5,993 nt of DNA from the NCBI GenBank assembly GCA_007135795.1, contig SLIE01000512.1, positions 1 through 5,993 on the forward strand. The letters run 5' to 3'. Made by a program: the position numbers and the translations under genes. Below the pieces are notes generated by a model. That model was not told the DNA's origin and searched no databases. It saw nothing but the letters and a program-made list of their open reading frames with translations. Positions 1 to 5,993 of this stretch are shown one piece after another; the first letter of the stretch is position 1, and the number at the start of each line of letters is the position of its first letter. Source of the stretch: Desulfobacterales bacterium. Lineage in GTDB: Bacteria; Desulfobacterota; Desulfobacteria; Desulfobacterales; Desulfosalsimonadaceae.

Positions 1-1127
<1,127 letters not shown>

Positions 1128-1184
1128 TTATTTTTTTGGCTAAAAAGTTGTCTTTGATAGTTAGAGTGATGTGTAAAAATAAAC

Positions 1185-1204
1185 ATATCAATTTATGTTG
1201 ATAT
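1185..1204. promoter_or_regulatory. Operator-like inverted repeat in the ahcY leader
   Basis: A perfect dyad ATATCAA-N6-TTGATAT with 7-bp arms sits at about +4 to +24 relative to the start site expected from the ahcY promoter, a position where a bound repressor would block initiation. A further half-site TTGATA lies at 1154-1159. SahR, an ArsR-family regulator of SAM-cycle genes in deltaproteobacteria, is a possible reader of this site. That link rests on the gene context only; I have not compared the dyad with a SahR motif. Confidence 0.5.
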
Positions 1205-1214
1205 TATGATTCCA

Positions 1215-1242
1215 ACTATAGCGTTTTTTCTCTTGATGTCAA
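1215..1242 (-). promoter_or_regulatory. Sigma-70-type promoter for ahcY
   Basis: On the minus strand, a perfect TTGACA -35 box (1237-1242) is followed after 16 bp by TATAGT (1215-1220). Transcription should begin near 1208, giving a leader of about 95 nt. The -35 box lies inside a short dyad, CTTGA-N2-TCAAG (1232-1243). The promoter sits downstream of a terminator for the preceding minus-strand gene, so ahcY is probably transcribed on its own. Confidence 0.75.
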
Positions 1243-1286
1243 GGATTAATTTGAATGCTGTTCCGGATAACGGGGAGAATCGCCCG

Positions 1287-1311
1287 AAAAACGGAGCTTT
1301 CGACACTCCGT
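1287..1311 (-). terminator. Intrinsic terminator of the 266-residue unknown gene
   Basis: On the minus strand, ACGGAG (1306-1311) pairs with CTCCGT (1291-1296) across a 9-nt loop and runs into five T (1287-1291). The stem begins at the last base of the TAA stop codon (1311-1313), so the gene and its terminator are packed together. It separates this gene from the ahcY promoter. Confidence 0.65.
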
Positions 1312-2111
1312 TAATCGATCGGGATTTCATGTACCGGCAATGCCAGCACTTTCTCCCTGAGATCGTCCAGTACCTCGACCCCTTCGATTTCCGGCTCCGC
1401 CTTGCCATGGATAAGTTCTCCGTAGGTACCGGGATTTTTGCTGTCTGCCGCGGATAATATAACATTGTAACGGTGCAGCATGTTTTTTGGAAGACTGTAT
1501 ATGTAGATTGGACCGTATTTGAGATCGCCCGCTGATTCCCGCTGGTAACCAAATATCGCAAGATTGCCCGTGGGGCCTGTATCGGGCGGCGCAAGACCGA
1601 GGATCTCCGCAAATATTTCAAGGATTCCCGTTACTTCTTCAGGACGATTCTGTTCGAGTGCGTCCGCGGCTTCCCCACAAAAATGATCAATATCAGAAGC
1701 TGTAAAGCCAAGGTCGATGTGTTGCAGGATTTCGCGCCTGATTGTTTTCACCGTCTCCACGCGACTGGAAACCACCACATCCTGATCATTCAGTATTTTC
1801 CGTATATTCCGGATTTTGACCATTTCGCGCAAGGTCGGGTTTTTTCGCACAACAATGTCTTCAACGGTTGTGTTATAAATCTTGAGTTCATTATCGAGCA
1901 GCACGATGCGGTTTTTATCACCGGTAAAATCCCTGGCATGCATTTCGAGACCCCGGCGCGTTAATGAATCATACCCTGCCATTTCCAGAAGCGTCTTCAT
2001 GTCGGCCTTATCAATTTTATAACCGCCACTGATGGAACCGATCGAGTCAATGACGCTTTGGGATAAGCGGTCCACCCTGATTTTTTGCAGCAGATTTTCC
2101 CTGAAAGACAT
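1311..2111 (-). CDS. Conserved-looking hypothetical protein, 266 aa, function unknown
   Basis: I do not recognise this protein. It has no signal peptide or membrane segment, so it is probably cytoplasmic. Residues 1-60 and 85-172 look mainly helical and charged, with a stretch reading LLDNELKIYN (71-80) between them. A Pro/Gly turn (APPDTGPTGN, 174-183) leads into a beta-rich region (184-222) and then an acidic C-terminus. There is one cysteine (145), no obvious metal-binding cluster and no nucleotide-binding loop. The start at 2111 is supported by GAAGGTG (2116-2122), 4 nt upstream. It is divergent from the radical SAM gene across 175 bp, in which I found no convincing promoter for either gene, and it ends in its own terminator. 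The long clean frame, good ribosome site and terminator argue for a real gene. A role linked to the divergent gene is possible but unproven. Confidence 0.85.
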   Translation of the reverse strand: MSFRENLLQKIRVDRLSQSVIDSIGSISGGYKIDKADMKTLLEMAGYDSLTRRGLEMHARDFTGDKNRIVLLDNELKIYNTTVEDIVVRKNPTLREMVKIRNIRKILNDQDVVVSSRVETVKTIRREILQHIDLGFTASDIDHFCGEAADALEQNRPEEVTGILEIFAEILGLAPPDTGPTGNLAIFGYQRESAGDLKYGPIYIYSLPKNMLHRYNVILSAADSKNPGTYGELIHGKAEPEIEGVEVLDDLREKVLALPVHEIPID

Positions 2112-2115
2112 TTTG

Positions 2116-2122
2116 CACCTTC
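2116..2122 (-). promoter_or_regulatory. Ribosome binding site of the 266-residue unknown gene
   Basis: GAAGGTG on the minus strand, 4 nt before the ATG at 2111, in an otherwise A-rich stretch. It supports the chosen start. Confidence 0.65.
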
Positions 2123-2286
2123 TTTTTTAGAAAATGATTTGGTATGGGGTTGAATGCACATTTGTCGATGCACTCCTGAAAAGATACGCTACTTGATGCT
2201 ATACCGGATGTTTTGAGATCCCGGCTTGCTGGATAAACCAAATTGGTGGCACATTTAAATTTCTGTAATAACATACCATAATAACC

Positions 2287-3894
2287 ATGCTGATGCAAAA
2301 ATCCATTATGCTTATCCACCCGCCGGTGAGTGTGCCGGCTGCGCCGCCCGCCGGCATGGCAAGGCTTGCCGGTTTTCTTCGGAAATCCGGAGTGGCGTGC
2401 CTTGCCGTTGATTTGAACCTCTACGGACTGCTCAAAGTGGCGGGCAGTGAAATCACTGCGAACGATACCTGGACGCGCCGCGCTAAAACCGGTTTGGATA
2501 AAAATCTTGCCGCCCTTCGCTCCTGTGAGCTTTACAAGGATCGCGACCGGTACAAGCGGGCGGTGCAAGACGTAAATCGCGTGCTTCATATGGCGGGATC
2601 TCAAAGGGGCATAAAACTCTCGCTTTCAAATTACGTCGATCCATGCCGATCACCGCTTCTCAGTCGGGACCTGATGCAGGCCGCCCTTGATTTTAAAAAC
2701 AATTTGTTTTTTCCGTTTTTTGAAAAACGAATCGAGGCGATGGTTAAAGACAATAATTTTCAGGTTTTTGGAATTTCGGTCAATTTTATCAGTCAGGCAC
2801 TTTGTTCGGCTGCCATTGCCGGGTTCATCAGGAAGCATTTTCCCAATTCGCGGATTGTTTTCGGGGGCGGCCTGATCACCTCCTGGATGAAAATTCCGGG
2901 CTTTTCAAATCCTCTTCCGGGAATTGTGGATGACATGATATCCGGCCCCGGTGAAAGGATACTGGCGGCCATGTGCGCCGCCAATGCACCCGAAGATGAG
3001 GGGGTCATAAAGTATGGGAACAACAGAAGTCAGGTTCCCGGGTATCCATACGATTATGAGCAGGATGAATACCTGTCTCCGGGTTTGGTATTTCCGATCT
3101 CCGCATCCGACGGATGTTACTGGCGCAAGTGTGCTTTTTGTCCGGAAAAAGAAGAACAGAACATCTACCGGCCATTCTCTCCCCGAAAGATTTCATCATT
3201 GTTTCAGGCAAACGGGGTGGCGTGGGGAAGCGATCAGCTGAATTGCGTTAAAAAACAAGTCCTTATTCATTATACGGACAACGCACTGTCGCCAAAGTTT
3301 ATGCAACACATCATTGATAATCCGCCTGGTTCCCCGTGGTACGGCTTTGCAAGGATTACATCTCACCTGGCAGATCCCGGTTTTGTTGCAGGGTTAGTTG
3401 CTTCTGGGTGTATTATGCTCAAACTTGGGATCGAGTCGGGGGATCAGAAGGTTCTCGATACCATGGGGAAAGGAACAAGCGTGACGATGGTGTCAAGGGT
3501 GCTGAAAACTTTAAAAACCTGCGGCATATCGGTTTATGGGTATCTCCTTTTCGGCACTCCGGCGGAAAACGAAAGAAGCGCGATTGCAACACGGGATTTT
3601 ATCCTTGCGCACTCCGATTGCATCGATTTTTTAAATCTCGCCATATTCAACCTCCCGGCTTACGGTGGTATGGCGGATAAGTTGCAGACCCGTGCCTTTT
3701 ATCCGGGCGATCTTTCCCTGTACCGTGAATTTGTCCATCCTGAAGGGTGGAACCGTGAGCATATCCGCAAGTTTCTTTCAAAAGTCTTTCAATCCGACAA
3801 AACTGTGCGCAATATCATTCTCAACGACCCCCCGTTTTTTACATCTAATCATGCGCCGTTCTTTCGAATGCATCAATTCTTGATGACTTCGTAA
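2287..3894 (+). CDS. Radical SAM protein with Rossmann-like (B12-binding-type) N-terminal region
   Basis: The 535-residue protein has the two-part layout of B12-binding-domain radical SAM enzymes. The N-terminal part carries IMLIHPP (7-13), a PPAGMARLAGFLRKSG stretch near residues 20-35, FGISVNF (161-167) and VFGGGLITSW (191-200), all usual for that fold. No DxHxxG cobalamin motif is seen, so B12 binding is doubtful. The catalytic part has the [4Fe-4S] ligands C277, C282 and C285, spaced CX4CX2C in SDGCYWRKCAFCP, then HYTDNA (328-333), LGIESG (380-385) and YLLFGTP (419-425), matching the radical SAM core. There is no C-terminal cysteine-rich SPASM-type tail. The enzyme should cleave SAM to a 5'-deoxyadenosyl radical in the cytoplasm; its substrate is unknown. 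An in-frame stop at 2269-2271 limits the start. The ATGs at 2287, 2293 and 2308 are all possible and none has a clear ribosome site. It is divergent from the unknown gene at 1311-2111. Confidence 0.9.
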   Translation: MLMQKSIMLIHPPVSVPAAPPAGMARLAGFLRKSGVACLAVDLNLYGLLKVAGSEITANDTWTRRAKTGLDKNLAALRSCELYKDRDRYKRAVQDVNRVLHMAGSQRGIKLSLSNYVDPCRSPLLSRDLMQAALDFKNNLFFPFFEKRIEAMVKDNNFQVFGISVNFISQALCSAAIAGFIRKHFPNSRIVFGGGLITSWMKIPGFSNPLPGIVDDMISGPGERILAAMCAANAPEDEGVIKYGNNRSQVPGYPYDYEQDEYLSPGLVFPISASDGCYWRKCAFCPEKEEQNIYRPFSPRKISSLFQANGVAWGSDQLNCVKKQVLIHYTDNALSPKFMQHIIDNPPGSPWYGFARITSHLADPGFVAGLVASGCIMLKLGIESGDQKVLDTMGKGTSVTMVSRVLKTLKTCGISVYGYLLFGTPAENERSAIATRDFILAHSDCIDFLNLAIFNLPAYGGMADKLQTRAFYPGDLSLYREFVHPEGWNREHIRKFLSKVFQSDKTVRNIILNDPPFFTSNHAPFFRMHQFLMTS

Positions 3895-4013
3895 AACGTC
3901 CAGTATCTTCGCCGGCGCGCATCTCACTTTATATTCATTCAATACCGGTTTCGCTGTCTGCAGAGAATCTGGACCAATTTGACATTAATAATCATCATGG
4001 AAATCTTTATTAA

Positions 4014-4044
4014 AATCTCATCAGGGTTTCCGGAGATTCTTTTT
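4014..4044 (+). terminator. Possible weak terminator after the radical SAM gene
   Basis: AATCTC (4014-4019) pairs with GAGATT (4033-4038) across a 13-nt loop, followed by C and five T (4040-4044). The stem is short and AT-rich and lies 120 bp after the stop codon, so this is tentative. No better hairpin was found between 3895 and 4080. Confidence 0.35.
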
Positions 4045-4082
4045 AAAGTCGTTTACTGCATTTCTGGCAAGTTTGCGGAAGT

Positions 4083-4088
4083 TATAAT
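4083..4088 (+). promoter_or_regulatory. Likely -10 box for the exported repeat protein gene
   Basis: A perfect TATAAT lies 34 bases before the start codon, which would give a short leader of about 28 nt. The -35 region is poor (TTTCTG at 4061-4066 with a 16-bp spacer), which would fit a promoter needing an activator. That regulatory reading is inference. Confidence 0.5.
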
Positions 4089-4112
4089 GCCTTGATATAT
4101 TTTTGAAGCAAT

Positions 4113-4117
4113 GGAGG
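4113..4117 (+). promoter_or_regulatory. Ribosome binding site deciding the start of the exported repeat protein
   Basis: GGAGG followed by 5 nt and ATG at 4123. An in-frame ATG at 4111 overlaps this site and so cannot use it, which places the start at 4123 directly before a signal peptide. Confidence 0.85.
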
Positions 4118-4122
4118 TAGTC

Positions 4123-5106
4123 ATGAAAACGAAATTGCTGATTCTTTGTCTCACTTTTACAGCGGTTATGCTTTTTGTAGCGGTAATATCGGCACAACAG
4201 CCACAATCCCCCGGGCAAATACCGCCTGAAGATCAGATGGAGCGGACGCCACCCCGGGATCGTGATCCAATGGAGCGAGGCCCCCGGGACCGGTTGCCAC
4301 GTGATCGGGATTTTATGGATCGTGATGATCCCCTGGATCGGGACCCGATGAACCGAGGCCCGATGGATCGGGATCCAAGAGATCGTGGCCCAATAGACCG
4401 CCGTATGGATCGAGGACCTATGGATCGAGGGCCTACGGATCGAGGGCCTATGGATCAAGGGCCGGGAGAGCGCGATCCACGAGAGCGTGACCCGCGAGAT
4501 CCTGACTCGCGGGAACAAGATCCCCGGGAGCGGCTGAATAGGGAGCAGGAGCCCTGGCGGCAACCAGGTCCCGGACCAGATCCGGGACCTGGCCCGGGAC
4601 GAGGATCTGGTATGATGATGCAGCCTGGGCAAATGCAAAATGGTCAGGGAATGGTGATACAACTTGCGCAAATGCCTCATGGTCGGGGCATGATGATGCA
4701 GCCGTTTGATATGGGGCCCATGATGGGGATGGGTGGCGCTTTTTACCATTGGGCGAATAACTTCCGGATACACAAAGATCTTTTCGATCTCACGGATGAA
4801 CAATCCCAGCACATTGATTCCATGATATCGTCTCAGGAAAAGGAAATCGTCCGTCTCAGGCAGGAACTCAGGGAGATGTACGTTGACCTGATGAAACGGA
4901 TTCAAGAAGATCCGCTTGACGTCGAACTGGCTAGAGAGTTGTTCGACCAGGCAGCTGAGTTGCATACGGAGGTTCAAATGGCGCATTACCGGATTTATTC
5001 GGGGATAATCGGCGAGCTTGACGAAGCGCAGCGGGAAAAAGCGGAGGAAATTCTGGGGGAGCCTCAGGATATGTACCGGGGACATATGCGACCTTTAGGT
5101 CGGTAA
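4123..5106 (+). CDS. Exported repeat- and methionine-rich protein with LTxxQ (Spy/CpxP/ZraP-like) domain
   Basis: The 327-residue protein has five parts. Residues 1-24 are a signal peptide with a basic start, a hydrophobic core and likely cleavage after VISA. Residues 41-146 are pentapeptide repeats of (M/R)-(D/E)-R-(D/G)-P type, strongly charged and surely disordered. Residues 147-163 form a Pro-Gly hinge. Residues 164-202 are three 13-residue methionine-rich repeats (M-x-x-Q-x-x-M). Residues 205-312 are a helical domain with two LTxxQ-like motifs, LTDEQSQ (223-229) and LDEAQRE (299-305), as in the periplasmic Spy/CpxP/ZraP group of chaperones and metal-stress proteins. Family members are usually about 150-170 residues, so the repeat regions account for the extra length. 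The mature protein is expected in the periplasm. A chaperone or metal-linked role is inferred; methionine clusters suggest Cu(I) or Ag(I). It has its own -10 box, and no sensor or efflux gene is visible nearby. Cys9 does not form a lipobox. Confidence 0.9.
   Translation: MKTKLLILCLTFTAVMLFVAVISAQQPQSPGQIPPEDQMERTPPRDRDPMERGPRDRLPRDRDFMDRDDPLDRDPMNRGPMDRDPRDRGPIDRRMDRGPMDRGPTDRGPMDQGPGERDPRERDPRDPDSREQDPRERLNREQEPWRQPGPGPDPGPGPGRGSGMMMQPGQMQNGQGMVIQLAQMPHGRGMMMQPFDMGPMMGMGGAFYHWANNFRIHKDLFDLTDEQSQHIDSMISSQEKEIVRLRQELREMYVDLMKRIQEDPLDVELARELFDQAAELHTEVQMAHYRIYSGIIGELDEAQREKAEEILGEPQDMYRGHMRPLGR
4243..4560 (+). repeat. Degenerate pentapeptide-coding (15-nt) repeat region
   Basis: About twenty 15-nt units encode variants of (M/R)(D/E)R(D/G)P, with a few units disrupted by one or two residues. 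Acidic residues and arginine alternate almost evenly, so the segment is a near-neutral polyampholyte. The gradual decay between units suggests growth by slippage followed by divergence. Confidence 0.85.
4405..4464 (+). repeat. Near-perfect 15-nt tandem repeat, four copies
   Basis: Four consecutive 15-nt units (4405-4419, 4420-4434, 4435-4449, 4450-4464) encode MDRGP, MDRGP, TDRGP and MDQGP, with one or two base changes between neighbours. They are the most homogeneous, and so probably the youngest, part of the larger repeat. In-frame unit length means copy-number changes would keep the protein frame. Confidence 0.85.
4612..4728 (+). repeat. Three 39-nt repeats encoding the methionine-rich segment
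   Basis: Units at 4612-4650, 4651-4689 and 4690-4728 encode MMMQPGQMQNGQG, MVIQLAQMPHGRG and MMMQPFDMGPMMG. All share Met at positions 1 and 8 and Gln at position 4. The DNA has diverged more than in the 15-nt repeats, but the periodicity is exact. The stretch holds 12 Met in 39 residues plus one His. Confidence 0.8.
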
Positions 5107-5261
5107 TTTGTTTTTCTCCGCCGTTCTTTTATGATGAGCGCCCGGGAGTCAATGCGTTGTCATGATGAAATCTCCTTTCTGACGGGGTGCGCAGAATGCC
5201 GTTTCAGTTGCGGGCTGCATAAAACAGGTCCGAATTTCCTGGTGTTCACATCAAGAGCTTC

Positions 5262-5286
5262 TTGCATTTTTCTTTAAAAAATGCAA
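5262..5286. repeat. Perfect 10-bp AT-rich inverted repeat
   Basis: TTGCATTTTT (5262-5271) and AAAAATGCAA (5277-5286) are separated by 5 nt. The structure lies between the LTxxQ gene and the cyclophilin gene and has no T-run beyond it on either strand. It could be an operator, a weak bidirectional transcript end or an mRNA leader hairpin; nothing seen decides between these. Confidence 0.6.
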
Positions 5287-5344
5287 AATACACGAATCAA
5301 AAGTCGTCGGCGTAGCATCAATCGCCTGTTAAAGCGGACAATTC

Positions 5345-5350
5345 AGGGAG
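5345..5350 (+). promoter_or_regulatory. Ribosome binding site deciding the cyclophilin start
   Basis: AGGGAG, 8 nt before the ATG at 5359. It supports this start over the in-frame ATG at 5281, which sits inside an inverted repeat and has no ribosome site. Confidence 0.75.
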
Positions 5351-5358
5351 AAAAGAAA

Positions 5359-5850
5359 ATGGTAAAGCTTGAAACGAGTATGGGAGAGATCGAATTAGAA
5401 CTTTTCGAAGCGCAGGCACCTAAAACCGTGGCCAATTTTCTGGACTATGTGGAGAAGGGGCATTACGACGGGACCATCTTTCACCGGGTCATCGACGGGT
5501 TCATGATCCAGGGCGGAGGGATGACAGCGGAAATGGAAGAAAAACCAACCGGGCCGCCGGTGGAAAATGAGGCCGACAACGGACTTAAGAATGAAGCCTA
5601 TACTGTGGCTATGGCCCGGACGCAGGATCCGCACAGCGCTACGGCCCAGTTTTTTATAAATGTCAAGAATAATGAATTTTTGAATCATACCGCTAAAAAT
5701 CCGCAGGGATGGGGATATACTGTTTTTGGCAAAGTCAAAGCAGGACACGGTGTGGTCAACAAGATCAAAACAGTTCCTACCGGCCGTACGGGAATGCATG
5801 ATGACGTGCCTAAAACTCCCGTGGTGATCGAAAAAGCGGTTAAGATTTAA
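5359..5850 (+). CDS. ppiB: Cyclophilin-type peptidyl-prolyl cis-trans isomerase, cytoplasmic
   Basis: The 163-residue protein is a complete single-domain cyclophilin of the usual bacterial PpiB length. It catalyses cis-trans isomerisation of peptide bonds before proline and assists folding. The active-site block FHRVIDGFMIQGGG (41-54) carries the catalytic Arg43 with Phe48, Met49 and Gln51. ARTQDPHSATAQFFIN (86-101) supplies Gln97 and Phe99, and FLN (107-109) plus GWGYTVFGKV (117-126) complete the pocket. Position 107 is Phe where human cyclophilin A has Trp121, as in many bacterial cyclophilins with weak cyclosporin binding. Starting at 5359, the protein opens with MVKLETSMGEIELELF, which is canonical and lacks a signal peptide, so it acts in the cytoplasm. 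It lies 252 bp after the LTxxQ gene, is apparently monocistronic and is followed by a strong terminator. I found no convincing promoter in the gap. Confidence 0.95.
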   Translation: MVKLETSMGEIELELFEAQAPKTVANFLDYVEKGHYDGTIFHRVIDGFMIQGGGMTAEMEEKPTGPPVENEADNGLKNEAYTVAMARTQDPHSATAQFFINVKNNEFLNHTAKNPQGWGYTVFGKVKAGHGVVNKIKTVPTGRTGMHDDVPKTPVVIEKAVKI

Positions 5851-5888
5851 TTGATCGCAGGCAGTATATCAGCAGATCTCTGCGAAGT

Positions 5889-5931
5889 GTGCCTTGTTTT
5901 CCCTTCGGAAAACAGGGCACGGCACTTTTTT
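5889..5931 (+). terminator. Strong intrinsic terminator of the cyclophilin gene
   Basis: A 14-bp stem (5889-5902 with 5907-5920), containing a single G-U pair and closed by a CTTC loop, is followed by GGCAC and six T (5926-5931). The GGCAC linker lets AAGTG (5885-5889) pair with CACTT (5923-5927) as an alternative stem base reaching the T-run. It begins 38 bp after the stop codon. Confidence 0.9.
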
Positions 5932-5932
5932 C

Positions 5933-5967
5933 ATTTGCGGAGGCACCCAATCCGGGCCTTCGCAAAT
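5933..5967. repeat. 12-bp inverted repeat next to the cyclophilin terminator
   Basis: ATTTGCGGAGGC (5933-5944) pairs along its whole length with GCCTTCGCAAAT (5956-5967), with one G-U pair and an 11-nt loop. No T-run follows on either strand, so it does not look like an intrinsic terminator. No gene is visible in the remaining 26 bases of the window. Confidence 0.65.
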
Positions 5968-5993
5968 CGACAATATCTGCAATCTCGTGCACG

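Noticed and set aside
2247..2262. TGGCAC resembling a sigma-54 -24 element before the radical SAM gene
   Set aside because: The matching -12 TTGC element is missing at the required spacing.
2047..2604. Minus-strand frame of 185 codons spanning the divergent intergenic region
   Set aside because: It overlaps both better-supported genes, has no recognisable domain and its composition resembles non-coding translation.
3979..3984. Perfect TTGACA upstream of the LTxxQ gene
   Set aside because: No acceptable -10 box lies 15-19 bp downstream; the nearest AT-rich hexamer is 23 bp away.
4123..4155. Lipoprotein signal around Cys9 of the LTxxQ protein
   Set aside because: The residue before Cys is Leu rather than Gly, Ala or Ser, and the Cys lies too early, within the hydrophobic core; a standard cleavage site after VISA fits better.
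4021..5085. Open frame of 354 codons on the minus strand, with repeated Ile-His-Arg-type runs
   Set aside because: It lies opposite the LTxxQ gene, and its periodicity mirrors the 15-nt repeats read backwards. It has no ribosome site, and the plus-strand frame has a signal peptide and a recognisable domain.
5107..5261. Possible small gene in the gap after the LTxxQ gene, including a minus-strand AGGAG followed by ATG
   Set aside because: The minus-strand frame stops after four codons, and no other frame has a ribosome site or conserved-looking content.
5281..5358. A 26-residue N-terminal extension of the cyclophilin from the ATG at 5281
   Set aside because: The ATG lies inside an inverted repeat without a ribosome site, the extension is Arg/Lys-rich and not a signal peptide, and AGGGAG precedes the canonical start at 5359.

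Overview
The window looks like ordinary chromosome from a free-living Gram-negative bacterium of moderate G+C content. The long-form S-adenosylhomocysteine hydrolase, the exported LTxxQ-type protein and the general gene style would suit a sulfate-reducing-type deltaproteobacterium (Desulfobacterota). That placement is an inference from style and recall, not a demonstrated match. I see no insertion sequence, integrase, CRISPR array, tRNA or rRNA.

Layout from left to right. Bases 1-1112 (minus strand) hold most of ahcY, cut off at the left window edge just after an unusual run of 16 A on the coding strand. Its leader (1113-1242) has a good sigma-70-type promoter with two dyad symmetries, one over the -35 box and one just downstream of the expected start site. 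A hairpin terminator at 1287-1311 separates ahcY from the upstream minus-strand gene (1311-2111), which encodes a 266-residue protein I do not recognise. Divergent from it, across 175 bp, lies a 535-residue radical SAM protein (2287-3894, plus strand) with a Rossmann-like N-terminal region. A separate plus-strand gene (4123-5106) encodes an exported modular protein: signal peptide, charged Arg/Asp/Pro pentapeptide repeats, a Pro-Gly hinge, a three-fold methionine-rich repeat and a C-terminal LTxxQ (Spy/CpxP/ZraP-like) helical domain. The last gene (5359-5850, plus strand) is a cytoplasmic cyclophilin-type peptidyl-prolyl isomerase with a strong intrinsic terminator at 5889-5931. A second, unrelated hairpin follows it near the window end.

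The genes do not form one operon. AhcY closes the methyl cycle by removing S-adenosylhomocysteine, and the radical SAM enzyme consumes SAM, but nothing shows a direct link between them. The exported LTxxQ protein and the cyclophilin are both protein-quality-type factors but sit in different compartments and are separated by 252 bp. The most distinctive object in the window is the repeat-rich, methionine-rich exported protein. The ahcY operator-like dyads, the out-of-frame poly-A run and the uncharacterised radical SAM/unknown divergent pair also deserve a second look.
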